Positions 1-9,358 of a DNA stretch of 64,000 bases are shown here, in pieces. How positions within the stretch are numbered: position 1 is the stretch's first letter; each line of letters begins with the position of its first letter. The stretch comes from Calamus simplicifolius (lineage: Eukaryota; Streptophyta; Magnoliopsida; Arecales; Arecaceae), in contig UESW01004240.1 of NCBI GenBank assembly GCA_900491605.1, positions 779,588 to 843,587 on the forward strand. The letters are read 5' to 3'. The notes beneath the pieces were generated by a model. The model ran no database searches and was not told the DNA's origin. It was given only the letters and a program-made list of their open reading frames with translations. A program made the translations under genes and the position numbers.

Positions 1-850
1 TACACCTCCATGTTCCGGCCGATTTGCTCCTTGAACACCTTGTTGACCAGCCGCTGGTAGGTCGCTCCTGCATTTTTAAGACCGAAAGGCATAACTCGGT
101 AACAGTAGGTACCTCGGTCGGTTATGAAGGCGGTCTTTTCTTCATCCTCGGGGGCCATCCGGATCTGATTGTAGCCCGAATAGGCATCCATGAATGACAG
201 CATTTGGTGGCCTGAGGTGGCATCCACGAGCTGGTCGATCCGAGGGAGGGGGAAGCTGTCCTTCGGGCATGCCTTGTTGAGGTCGGTGAAGTCGATGCAG
301 ATCCTCCATTTGCCATTCGACTTTCTTCACCATGACGACATTTGACAACCAACTGGGTAATTCACCTCTCGGACAAAATTGGCTTTGATGAGTTTGTCGA
401 CCTCCTCTTCAATGGCTTTTTGCCGCTCTGGGGCGAAGCTCCTCTTCTTCTTAACGGGCCTGTGCATCTCGTCCACATTGAGGCGATGGACGAGGATTTC
501 GGGTCAATCCCTGGCATGTCGAGGCGGTCCAGGCGAAGATGTCCGCATTGCTTTGGAGGAATGATCAGCTCGCGACGAGGCTCTCCTTCGAGTAGCGACC
601 CGATCCTTATGGTTCGGTCGGGCCGAGCTTCGTCTAGCGGTACTTCTTCCAGTTCTTCCGCCGGTTCTCCTCGTTGTTCGGCGAAGTCCTCACGAGCGTC
701 TAGCCCGTCAACCTCGGGCATTCTAGACTGAAGGCTCGTGACGAAACATTGCCGAGCCATGGCTTGACTTCCCCGAACCACTCCAACTCCTTGCTCGGTG
801 GGGAACTTCATGGATAGATGCGGGATGGAGACAACCGCCTTGAGGGACAT
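1..850 (-). pseudogene. gypsy-1 reverse transcriptase, N-terminal part (decayed)
   Basis: Minus-strand translation gives the protease-RT linker (around 850-400) and then RT fingers and palm. The residues include a MVKK-type strand, a TDLNKACPKD-like block, SFMDAYSGYNQI-like catalytic region and a MPFGLKNAGATYQR-like block, ending at FKEQIGRNMEV at the window edge. These blocks lie in different frames: a shift is evident near 310-360. The YVDD-type motif would lie outside the window. It would have copied element RNA into DNA in virus-like particles. It cannot make a full enzyme as it stands. Confidence 0.8.
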
Positions 851-1128
851 TAGACCGGCCTGCCGAATATGGCGTTGTATGGGGACCTGAGGTCGGTCAC
901 TAAGAAGTCGGTCTGTACAACGGCTACGAGGGGCCAGGTTCCTGCGCGGACCGTCAGGGTGACGATTCCTTCTGGGACGATGACGTCGCCGGTGAATCCC
1001 ATCAGGGTGGAATCCACGGCTCGAAGGTTTTCCATGAGCAATTTCATCCTGGCAAACACACCGAGGTACAAAACGTTCACCGAGCTTCCACTATCAACCA
1101 GGATTCGGCTTACATCATAGTTGTTCAA
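850..1128 (-). pseudogene. gypsy-1 aspartic protease domain
   Basis: An open stretch of 92 codons with the retropepsin active-site motif VDSGSSVNVLY near its start, followed by a flap-like TLMGFTGDVIVPEG segment and the AIFGRP ending typical of plant gypsy proteases (family knowledge). The protease normally cleaves the Gag-Pol polyprotein inside the particle. It directly follows gag (start overlapping 1125) and leads into the RT linker. The domain looks intact but sits in a polyprotein broken elsewhere. Confidence 0.85.
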
Positions 1129-2800
1129 GTTAGGGATACAACAAGTGCGTCATCATGGGGGAAGCTGTATCCCAAGAAGATCATCATCAGAAAAGGAAAG
1201 CTCGCCCGTGCGCGCCTTCTTTGGCACGGTGCATCACCATTGCCCCTGGAGCTCGATCCGCCGGCCTCTTCAATCATGTTGATGCGGCCAACCACGGGCG
1301 GATTTGGTGGAGGAGGGAGTTGTGGGAGCTCGGGCTGGCGATCACCTCCTTGTGGCGGCTCAGGTGCTCTTCTGAACTGGTCCAACCGTCCCCGCCGAAT
1401 CAGTCTCTCGATCTCATTCTTCAGCTGCCAGCATTCTTCGGTGTCATGGCCATGCTCCCTGTGGTAGCGGCAGTACTTGGCGGGATCTCTCCGGGTTGGG
1501 TTCCCTCGGAGAGGTACTGGTCGGGGAAGCTGGCGCTCTATCTCCATGAGGATTTGCGCCCGGGGCACAGTCAGCGGAGTGTAGCGATCGAATCGCCTGG
1601 GGGACTCCGGGAGCGATTCCTTGGCGGCAGCGGAGGGACTCTTGGCGGCGGGCGGACTTGGCCGACGGGCAGGGCGGTGTCTGTCGGGAGCTTTGGGCTC
1701 CTTGCTTCTTCCTTGCCTGCTCAGCGCGGGCCACTCTCCGCGACTCCTCGACCCTAGCGTATTTGTCCGCAGGGCCATCATATCAGACAGACATGGGGGG
1801 TAGCTGACTTCCATTGCCAGATAGAAGTCGCTCTCCTTTGAAACTCCCCCCGCAGGGCGGACATAGCCACCTCATGATTAAGGTGGTCCACCTCTAACAT
1901 GGCCTTGTTGAAACGGCCAAGATAATTCTCAAGGACTCCCCCTCTCTTTGCTTGACTTCGGAGAGGGAGTCGGATCTCGTCGGTGGCGGCGGCTGCTGAC
2001 GAACTGGCCAATAAAAAGGTGGCTCAGCTCGTCGAATGAATCAATGGAACCCGGTTTCAAGGCGTTGAACCAGGTTCGGGCGGATCCTCTGAGGGTGGAT
2101 GGGAAGGCCCGGCAGAGGATCGCATCAGATGCTCCGTGGAACATCATTATTGACCGGAAGCTGCTGAGATGGTCGTCTGGATCAGTGGAGCCGTGATAGG
2201 GCTCGACGGTTGGCAGCTTGACGTGGGAGGGAATCACTTCCTCCATGATCCCTTAGAGAAAGGGATGCCCTGCTCTGCTTTGGGCTGAGGCAGATGGATC
2301 TGCTTGGCGGCGTCCAGCTCCTGACGCATTTCTCGGATCTGACGGCGGATCTCCTCCTCGCCGGCGAGAGGAGCGGGCGGGAGAACCGCAAGGAGGGCGT
2401 CGAATCATGGTGAGATGTTGCCGGAGAGAGGGAGCGGGCTCGCCGAGATCTGGGAAGATCTCCATCGTAACCGGTTCGGGGGACCGGTTTGTCCCCCCTG
2501 GGGCGATGTGGGGGATCCGCTGATTCACACGGATCAGAGGAGGAGGTTGCCGGTGAAGAAGAAGTCGCCGCTTCTTTCTGGGGGTGTGAAGCAGGAGGAG
2601 CAAGACGCTCCTGGACCAAGTGGGTGAGAGCCTGGACTTTGGACCAGCGTAGCAAACTGGTCCTGGGTCACCGGAATGGCAGGCGGCGACGGAGTCTCGA
2701 CAGGCGGGGGTTGCGGCGCCGTGGTGCCGGTCGGATCAGGCCTCTGGGAGGCGACCTGATCCTGAGCATCAGAGGCTGCTCCTCTCTTCCGGTTGGCCAT
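1125..2800 (-). pseudogene. gypsy-1 gag (decayed)
   Basis: Starts at an ATG at 2800 (MANRKRG) with a Pro-rich N-terminus. The retrotransposon gag core lies at 2246-1929 (LPTVEPYHGSTDPDDHL through ARTWFNALKPGSI). A CX2-type knuckle-like block (CRYHREHGHDTEECWQLK) lies near 1380-1440. Pieces are spread over at least three frames, so several indels have accumulated. Gag would form the particle shell and bind the element RNA. The start is chosen because it lies just inside the LTR and primer-binding site. Confidence 0.75.
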
Positions 2801-2870
2801 CAGAGAGGTTCTTCTCCGGATTAAGATCCTTGTCTCCTTCTTTCAAGTTTTGATGGGACTTGAGGCCCTT

Positions 2871-2882
2871 CCTCTAGCGCCA
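2871..2882 (-). promoter_or_regulatory. putative tRNA primer-binding site of gypsy-1
   Basis: On the minus strand, a TGGCGCTAGAGG block follows four bases after the LTR end (TGTTG on the plus strand at 2886). Plant gypsy elements commonly carry a TGGCG-type primer site here. The tRNA was not identified. Confidence 0.55.
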
Positions 2883-3194
2883 ATCTGTTGCCGCCGGGAT
2901 CCGTCCTCCGACTCGGGCGCGGTCGATCTCCGGAAGAGGGGGGTGCGGCGGACCTGCAAAAGAAGCCCACACGCGGAGGGACGCTGGGGGTGGTCCTCCG
3001 CGGAAGACCCTCCGACGCTCAAGTCAGTGGGGAAGGAATCGGCGATCAACCAGATAATGAGGAGGTGGATCTCTCCGGGAGACCTCTCCGGGGGGTGGCC
3101 AATCGGAGGCTCCAAAAAGGGGAGGAGGAGAGTGAGAGTGGAGGTGTGCGTACAGAGCTGCGTGTTGCGTACCTGAGGGAATCTGCCAATCTGA

Positions 3195-3202
3195 TATTTA
3201 TA
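3195..3202 (-). promoter_or_regulatory. TATA box in gypsy-1 LTR
   Basis: TATAAATA on the minus strand, about 310 bp from the inner LTR end. The same octamer is at the matching place (41993-42000) in the other gypsy LTR, which supports it as the promoter for minus-strand transcription. Confidence 0.65.
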
Positions 3203-3499
3203 GACTGTCACCTGGGGACTTGAGCGTCTTCTGGAAGGTTCTGAGGTTGTTACGATACGGGGGTAGACAGAATCAGGCCGTTGTGGGGCCGTTAGAATCC
3301 ACGCCTTGTCTGTTAAGGGATCGACGGCTGGGAGAGCTCCTTGATGTCTTGGGATCTGGGCGAGTAGACCTGGGCGGTTACAATAGGTCTTAGGCCACGT
3401 CTCAACATGATTCCTTGTTAGGGAGCGGCTCGGGTAGACTTGAGCTCTCCCGCGTCAGGTTTCCGCGGAGGTAGATGTCGGGGCGTGGATCGCTAGGTA

Positions 3500-4392
3500 T
3501 AAGCGAGCTACGAAAGCCCGGAGGAGGCCGAGCTAGGGAAGCCCGGAGGAGGCCGAGCTACGGAAAAGAGGCCGAGCTAGGGAAGCCCGGAGGAGGCCGA
3601 GCTACGGAAGCCCGGAGGAGGCCGAGCTAGGGAAGCCCGGAGGAGGCCAAGCTACGGAGGCCCGGAGGAGGCCGAGCTACGGAAGCCCGGAGGAGCCGAG
3701 CTACGGAGGCCCGGAGGAGGCCGAGCTACGGAAGCCCGGAGGAGGCCGAGCTAGGGAAGCCCGGAGGAGGCGAGCTACGGAGGCCCGGAGGAAGCCGAGC
3801 TACGGAAGCCCGGAGGAAGCCGAGCTACTGAGGCCCGGAGGAAGCCGAGCTACGGAGGCCCGGAGGAAGCCGAGCTACGGAGGCCCGGAGGAGGCCGAGC
3901 TACGGAAGCCCGGAGGAGGCCGAGCTACGGAGGCCCGGAGGAGGCCGAGCTACGGAAGCCCGGAGGAAGCCGAGCTACTGAGGCCCGGAGGAGGCCGAGC
4001 TAGGGAAGCCCGGAGGAGGCCGAGCTTGGAGGCCCGGAGGAGGCCGAGCTACGGAGGCCCGAGGAGGCCGAGCTACGGAAGCCCGGAGGAAGCCGAGCTA
4101 CTGAGGCCCGGAGGAAGCCGAGCTACGGAGGCCCGAAGGAGGCCGAGCTATGGAAGCCCGGAGGAGGCCGAGCTAGGGAAGCCCGGAGGAGGCCGAGCTA
4201 CGGAGGCCCGGAGGAGGCCGAGCTACGGAAGCCCGGAAGCCGAGCTACTGAGGCCCGGAGGAGGCTGAGCTACGGAAGCCCGGAGGAGGCTGAGCTAGGG
4301 AAGCCCGGAGGAGGCCGAGCTACGGAGGCCCGGAGGAGGCCGAGCTACGGAAGCCCGGAGGAAGCCGAGCTACGGAAGCCCGGAGGAAGGCG
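3500..4392. repeat. ~25-bp GC-rich tandem array in LTR U3
   Basis: About 35 imperfect copies of a 25-bp unit of the form CGGAAGCCCGGAGGAGGCCGA plus GCTA. Variants have AAG for GAG, ACTG for ACGG, and short deletions. It lies upstream of the LTR TATA box in element orientation, so an enhancer-like role is possible but inferred. The open frame across part of it (4026-4268) is a by-product of the 25-bp period. Confidence 0.95.
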
Positions 4393-4458
4393 GCAGAGGA
4401 GGTCAGCCTTAACCGCCTCGCACGGATATCAATGCAATGACGATTTTACCCCCCAACA

Positions 4459-4765
4459 CATTCAATTTTATGTTAGAATGAAATCGACTTAGTCTTCATG
4501 TCTCGATTCAACTTGTTCAATTGATCGATTTGATCCGATTCTAATAACTATGCTCTAAAGGCACGTCTCATGAGCGTCGCCCATGGAATTAGCGAGCACT
4601 CGATAGGTCCTAAAAGAGGATGAAGACTATGGGATGAGTTACCATGCTAGTTTCCCAACTAACCACGGTGAGTTACCAAGACGTCTCCCTCGATGCTACC
4701 AACTGTGAGCTCTTGAGCTATTATGAAAGTAGGTGTGCCAAAACCACAAGGTAAAGATGTGTTGA
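4459..4765. other. duplicated noncoding leader (copy A)
   Basis: Moderate-GC sequence without a convincing frame. It is repeated at 20419-20725 with few differences, for example GAGCACTCG against GAGCGCTCG. It may be the outer part of the decayed copia element that follows, but I see no LTR end or primer-binding site in it. Confidence 0.5.
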
Positions 4766-5224
4766 CAAAAATACAATAAAAAAATTGAATGAACAAAAGC
4801 TGAAGGATCTTAAGATAAAAAATTATTTATTTCAGGCAATTAATCATCTAATTTTGAAGACTATCCTACAAAAGGATACTTCAACAAGGGTATAAAGGCA
4901 GCAGCTTCAAGCACTTCGCACAGAGTTTGAGATTCTTCACAAGAAGAATTAATTGATGTGTATTTCTCCAGAACATTGGCAATAGTGAACAAGATGCGAA
5001 TTCATGGTGAAAAGATTACAAATATGGCTGTGGTTGAGAAAATTCTTTAATTAATGGCTCCAAAATTCTCTTATGTGGTATGCTCTATTAAGGAGTCAAA
5101 AGAGCTTGATGAGCTTTTTATCGATGAATTGCAAAGTTCATTACTGGTACATAAGCAGAGAATGACAATAGCAACAGGTTCAACCAAAGAACAAGCTTTG
5201 AAGGCCTTAGCTCATAGTGAGAAC
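4766..5224 (+). pseudogene. decayed copia gag fragment (copy A)
   Basis: Translation in shifting frames shows copia-type gag blocks: LFQAI, then YFSRTLAIVNKMRIHGEK, then an open part reading MAPKFSYVVCSIKES and DELQSSLLVHKQRM. These match the UBN2/gag family of copia elements (family knowledge). It is cut at 5224 by the Tork insertion and resumes at 10758 with an Arg-Gly-rich stretch. Stops and frameshifts make it dead. The same relic without the Tork insertion is at 20726-21283. Confidence 0.75.
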
Positions 5225-5505
5225 TGTTAAATATGTCTTGAATTTTATATATCGGGTCCGGGTTTTTTGACCCGACCCGATATTCTTGTTGAGACCGGAC
5301 CAAACCGGTCCGATAGGGTTTATTTTTGGGCGTATATATATACGCGTGAAACTTCTGTAATGAGGATCTTCTCCTTTATGATGATAATGGAATTTTGTCT
5401 GCCTTGCCCGTGGATGTAGATCACCATGATCGAACCACGTAAATTCTTGGTGTTCCTTTGTTTGTTTATTGTTTGATTTGTTTATTGAATCTAATTTCCG
5501 TAACA
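5225..5505 (+). repeat. 5' LTR of the Tork element
   Basis: 281 bp starting TGTTAAATATG and ending CCGTAACA, followed by the primer-binding site. It contains a GC-rich hairpin (5251-5281, arms ATCGGGTC/GACCCGAT type), a second GACCGG/CCGGTC inverted repeat near 5292-5311, and the perfect palindrome CGTATATATATACG at 5331-5344, which probably includes the TATA box. The region after it is the likely R/U5. Confidence 0.95.
5331..5344 (+). promoter_or_regulatory. palindromic TATA region of Tork LTR
   Basis: CGTATATATATACG, a perfect 14-bp palindrome, is the only TATA-like block in the LTR. It is kept unchanged in the 3' LTR. It is likely the core promoter of the element; being symmetrical, it could in principle fire either way. 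Confidence 0.55.
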
Positions 5506-5508
5506 AAC

Positions 5509-5520
5509 TGGTATCAGAGC
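5509..5520 (+). promoter_or_regulatory. primer-binding site (initiator Met tRNA), Tork element
   Basis: TGGTATCAGAGC, the standard plant copia primer site complementary to the 3' end of initiator methionine tRNA, three bases after the 5' LTR. Confidence 0.95.
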
Positions 5521-6323
5521 TTTGGTTCGGAAATAATTTTGTTGAAAAAAAAGGGGAAAACCTAACCCTAATCCTTTTTTTTTTTTGGTCTTCGTCTGAC
5601 TCCTCTTCTTCATCTGGGCGGTGCGGCGACGGCTGCGGTGGGAGAGCGAAAAAGAGAGAGAAGGAAAGCCGGTTTATTTTGTATCTCCCATCGGTGGCTT
5701 GATTCGTTTCGAGGGGTGCGAGCTGCTCTCGGAAGGCGTTTTTTTTAACGGATTTGTTAGTGGGAGGCGAGAAGGCTCTCTATGAACCAGATCTGGGCGA
5801 CGGCTGTGGAGGAAGTCGAGCGTGGGGTTTCTTCATCATCCAAAAGGCCCTGTTCTTTTCGCAGAATCGGGAGCCCGGAAACCTAAAGTTTCTCCCCTTG
5901 CGGCCTCTTTGACGAGCCGTTCGTTTCCAACGAGGTTTGGCTTGGACTTTCTTTCCCCTGCTCGGGTGAAACCTCCGAGTTGTATCTTTTCTCCCCGAAT
6001 TTTAGGATTTTGGCAGCGAATTCTGGGGCTGTGGATTGGTTCTTAGTTTTGGAATTTTGTGTGGCCGGTGGTTTCTCTAGTTCTGGAGGTTGATATGGTA
6101 GATTTGCTGGGCTTCCGCTCGTGGTGACAAACTGCTGACAATTCGGCGTCTGTCTCAGATCCCTAGGCTGGACGTGTATCCGAGGTTTTCTTCACCATCC
6201 AAAAGCTAGGGCTTTTGCACCGGATTTCAGCCTCCTCTGTTCCGTCCGTGAAGCTGTTCCCAGGATCTCTTCTTCTTCTTCAATCCAAACGGAAAGATCG
6301 TTTCGTTCTTAGGAATTCTTGGG
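5521..6323 (+). other. untranslated leader of Tork element
   Basis: About 800 bp between primer site and gag ATG. It has T-rich and CTTC-rich stretches, and a similar phrase ending CATCCAAAAG occurs twice (near 5840 and 6200), which suggests a small internal duplication. Short open frames here (such as 5822-6046) have no recognisable domain. It probably holds packaging and dimerisation signals, but none can be pinned down. Confidence 0.6.
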
Positions 6324-7196
6324 ATGTCATCTTTGAAGTTTCAGATTGCACCATTTGATGGACAGAACAACTTCGGATTATGGAGAATAAAGATGAAGGC
6401 TTTATTGAAGCGAGAGGGTTCTGTTAGGGCTCTGGATAATAATTATACAGATGACATGACCACGGCTGAGATTGAAGAGATGGATGAGAAGGCGCATAGT
6501 GCGATCCAGTTGTCTCTAGAAGACAATGTTTTGCGAGAAGTCGCAGATGAGGAAACAGCGGCCGGTCTTTGGAAGAAACTGGAAAGTCTCTACATGAAGA
6601 AATCTTTAACATCGAGACTTTATTTGAAGCAGCGTCTTTATACCCTAAAGATGCGAGAAGGTACGCCTATTAAGGAACACTTGAATGAGTTTAATAAGAT
6701 TGTTATGGATATGAAAAATCTAGATATTAAACTCGAGGAAGAAGATCAAGCTTTGATCGTGTTATGCTCATTGCCTGCCTCATACGAAAATTTTGTGAAC
6801 TCAATGCTTTATGGACGTGAATCCATAACTCTAGAGGATGTTAAAGCATCCTTGAATTCTGCAGAATTGAGAACAAAATTGAATGGAAATACTAGTGGAG
6901 ACAGGGCAGATGGTTTATTCGTGAGAGGTAGGGCCAAGAATAAGGATAAAGCTTTTAGAAAGAAATCTGTTGGTCGTTCAAAATCTAGGCCACCTGGAGA
7001 TACGACGAACGTTGAGTGCTACTATTGTCACAAGAAAGGACATTACAAGTCAGATTGTCCTTTGCTCAAGAGAAAGGATAAGCAACGTAGTCAACGTCAA
7101 GATGCGGCGAATGTTGCTGAGAAAGATGAGTCTAGTGTGTCAGACAGAGTTCTTACGACATGCTCTGTTGTTAGTTTTTCAACGATGTTTGGATAA
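6324..7196 (+). CDS. Tork copia Gag
   Basis: 290 residues from the ATG that follows a long leader. The N-terminal half is the copia UBN2/gag domain (FDGQNNFGLWRIKMKALL near residue 13; YLKQRLYTLKMREG around 100). A basic stretch precedes a CCHC zinc knuckle at residues 232-245 (CYYCHKKGHYKSDC), which binds element RNA. It ends in a TAA that overlaps the ATG of the next frame by one base. In Tork elements gag and pol are normally one frame, so the stop looks like the result of a one-base offset just upstream and not like a natural end. Confidence 0.9.
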   Translation: MSSLKFQIAPFDGQNNFGLWRIKMKALLKREGSVRALDNNYTDDMTTAEIEEMDEKAHSAIQLSLEDNVLREVADEETAAGLWKKLESLYMKKSLTSRLYLKQRLYTLKMREGTPIKEHLNEFNKIVMDMKNLDIKLEEEDQALIVLCSLPASYENFVNSMLYGRESITLEDVKASLNSAELRTKLNGNTSGDRADGLFVRGRAKNKDKAFRKKSVGRSKSRPPGDTTNVECYYCHKKGHYKSDCPLLKRKDKQRSQRQDAANVAEKDESSVSDRVLTTCSVVSFSTMFG

Positions 7197-9358
7197 TGGA
7201 TACAGGAGCATCATATCACATGTGCCCAAATAGGGAATGGTTCACCACATACGAACCATTGAATGGTGAATCAGTTTTTATGGGAAATGATGCAGTATGT
7301 AAAATTGTGGGAATTGGTACTGTTCAGATTAAGTGCCATGACAAAGTAGTGAGAACCTTGACTGAAGTTAGGCACATACCAGACTTAAAGAGAAACCTTA
7401 TTTCTTTGAGCTGTTTGGATTCCATTGGGTGTATGTACTCAGGTGGAGGTGGAGCTCTAAAAGTCACCAAAGGCAATCTAGTTGTGATGAGAGGAAACAA
7501 GGTGAATCACTTGTATCATCTACAGGGTAGCACAGTTATGGGTTCTTCGATTGGCACATCAAATTCTGTTTCTGCTGATGATAGAACAAAATTGTGGCAT
7601 ATGCGTTTGGGCCATATGAGTGAGCGTGGCATGACAGTTTTGAGTAAACGTGGTTTACTATGTGGTGAGCGGACATCCTCACTAGATTTCTGTGAGCACT
7701 GTGTTCTTGGCAAGCAGTGCAAGGTCAGTTTTAGTACAGGCACACATTCAACGAAGGGTACACTCGACTACATACATTCTGATTTATGGGGACCGGCACA
7801 GGTTCCATCTAAGGGTGGTGCTCTTTACTTTGTGACATTTATTGACGATTATTCCAGAAAAGTTTGGGTTTATTTTCTGAAAAGAAAAAGTGAAGTGTTT
7901 GAAACCTTCAAGAAGTGGAAAGCCCTTGTTGAGAATCAGACAGGGAAGAAGATCAAACGTCTGAGGACCGATAACGGTCTTGAGTTCTGTGGTGGTGATT
8001 TTAATGAATTCTGTGCAGATGCAGGTATCGTTCGACACCGTACAGTCAGGTACACTCCACAGCAAAATGGAGTGGCAGAAAGGATGAACAGAACTTTATT
8101 GGAGAGGGCAAGATGCATGCTCTCTAATGCTGGCATGGAAAAGGCTTTTTGGGCTGAAGCAGTTAACACGTCTTGCTATCTGGTTAATCGTTCTCCTTCA
8201 ACAGCAATTGAATGCAAGACTCCTTTTGAGATGTGGTCAGGTAAGCCTTGTGATTATTCAAATCTAAAGGTTTTTGGATGCCCTGCTTACTATCATGTTA
8301 AGGATGGTAAACTTGAACCTAGAGCAAAGAAGTGTATCTTTGTTGGTTATGCTGATGGCGTGAAGGGTTATCGTCTGTGGTGCATAGAACCTAATTCACC
8401 TAAATTCATTATTAGTAGGGATGTTACTTTTAATGAAAAGTTTATGCTAGATCAAAGGAATGTTGTTGATGAGTCTGCAGGAAACCATGAGAGTGATACA
8501 AATGAGGTGGAGGTTCAGGTCGAGCTTCGAAAAAAGGGCTCTCAAAATGATTTGAGCGAGCAAATTGTTACTATTGATTCTAGTTCAGATGAGGAAGCTC
8601 TAGATGAGGTGGAGCAGCCATACTCTATTGCTACTGGCAGAGAAAGGAGGGAGATTCGAGCCCCTCAAAAATATGGGTTTTCTGATCTGGTGGCTTATGC
8701 TCTTACGACAGCAGAAGATATGGGTATTCAGGAACCATCTACTTATACTGAAGCTGTTACTTGTTCGGAATCAGAAAAGTGGACTGTTGCTATGGCTGAA
8801 GAACTGGAATCACTTCACAAGAACCAGACTTGGGACTTGGTGCCATTGCCTAAAGAAAAAAGAGCCATTGGGTGTAAATGGGTCTTTAAGAAAAAGGAAG
8901 GTATTCCAGGCGTTGAAATTAGTAGATGCAAGGCAAGACTTGTAGCTAAAGGTTACAATCAGAGGGAGGGAATTGATTATGATGAAGTGTTCTCTCCTGT
9001 TGTGAAACACACTTCTATTCGTGTGTTGCTGGCTATAGTTGCTCAATTTGACTTAGAGCTTGAGCAACTCGATGTGAAGACAGCCTTTTTGCATGGTGAG
9101 CTTGAGGAGACTATTTATATGGCCCAGCCTGAGGGCTATTATGTAGAAGGCAAGGAAGATCATGTATGTCGATTGAAGAAATCGTTGTATGGTTTGAAGC
9201 AGTCTCCAAGACAGTGGTATAAAAGATTCGACAGTTTTATGATACTTATCATAGGAGCAGCTATGATAGTTGTGTGTACTTCAGGAAGGTTTCAGATAAA
9301 TCCTTTGTCTATCTCCTTTTATACGTGGATGACATGCTCATTGCTGCAAAGAACATGA
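7196..9358 (+). CDS. Tork copia Pol: protease, integrase, first half of RT
   Basis: 720 codons. Protease DTGASYHMCP is at the very start. The GAG-pre-integrase and zinc domain (HMRLGHMSERGM ... CEHCVLGKQ) is around residues 135-170. The integrase core has FIDDYSRKVWVYF, RTDNGLEFCG and an ERMNRTLLERAR block, giving the D-D-E triad. RT starts near residue 530 (KWVFKKKEG, VKTAFLHGELEE, SLYGLKQSPRQWYKRF). About 40 residues before the stop the sequence ceases to resemble RT: a one-base offset near 9240 moves the rest of RT into another frame. The start codon is not a natural initiator. Confidence 0.92.
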   Translation: MDTGASYHMCPNREWFTTYEPLNGESVFMGNDAVCKIVGIGTVQIKCHDKVVRTLTEVRHIPDLKRNLISLSCLDSIGCMYSGGGGALKVTKGNLVVMRGNKVNHLYHLQGSTVMGSSIGTSNSVSADDRTKLWHMRLGHMSERGMTVLSKRGLLCGERTSSLDFCEHCVLGKQCKVSFSTGTHSTKGTLDYIHSDLWGPAQVPSKGGALYFVTFIDDYSRKVWVYFLKRKSEVFETFKKWKALVENQTGKKIKRLRTDNGLEFCGGDFNEFCADAGIVRHRTVRYTPQQNGVAERMNRTLLERARCMLSNAGMEKAFWAEAVNTSCYLVNRSPSTAIECKTPFEMWSGKPCDYSNLKVFGCPAYYHVKDGKLEPRAKKCIFVGYADGVKGYRLWCIEPNSPKFIISRDVTFNEKFMLDQRNVVDESAGNHESDTNEVEVQVELRKKGSQNDLSEQIVTIDSSSDEEALDEVEQPYSIATGRERREIRAPQKYGFSDLVAYALTTAEDMGIQEPSTYTEAVTCSESEKWTVAMAEELESLHKNQTWDLVPLPKEKRAIGCKWVFKKKEGIPGVEISRCKARLVAKGYNQREGIDYDEVFSPVVKHTSIRVLLAIVAQFDLELEQLDVKTAFLHGELEETIYMAQPEGYYVEGKEDHVCRLKKSLYGLKQSPRQWYKRFDSFMILIIGAAMIVVCTSGRFQINPLSISFYTWMTCSLLQRT

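Larger units (their letters stand above)
1..4458 (-). mobile_element. Ty3/gypsy retrotransposon, Tat-like, 5' part (gypsy-1)
   Basis: Reading the minus strand from 4458 downwards gives an LTR (4458-2886), a primer-binding-like site, gag, an aspartic protease and reverse transcriptase, which runs off the left window edge. The gag-protease-RT order and the LTR are seen directly. The Tat assignment is inferred from the gag type and from LTR likeness to the right-hand gypsy element, whose integrase lacks a chromodomain. The coding part changes frame several times, so this copy is dead. Its outer LTR end coincides exactly with the left end of the homology between the two duplicated blocks, so it lies at one end of copy A. 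Confidence 0.85.
2886..4458 (-). repeat. 5' LTR of gypsy-1
   Basis: About 1.57 kb, bounded by TGTTG at 2886 and CAACA at 4458. The U5/R side (2890-3250) closely matches the LTR at 41699-42735, for example around the GGAAGACCCTCCGA block. The U3 side holds a long GC-rich tandem array. The LTR partner lies beyond the left edge, so LTR age cannot be estimated here. Confidence 0.8.

Noticed and set aside
2489..3223. Plus-strand frames over gypsy-1 gag and LTR
   Set aside because: Shadows of GC-rich minus-strand gag and LTR sequence; no domain.
4026..4268. 80-codon frame with repeated RRRPSYG/PEEAEL phrases
   Set aside because: A product of the 25-bp tandem DNA repeat; breaks wherever the unit length changes.
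5822..6046. 74-codon frame in the Tork leader
   Set aside because: No homologous domain; lies in a leader known to be untranslated in this lineage.
7170..7200. Programmed frameshift between gag and pol of the Tork element
   Set aside because: Related elements keep gag-pol in one frame and no slippery heptamer is evident; simple one-base decay is more likely.
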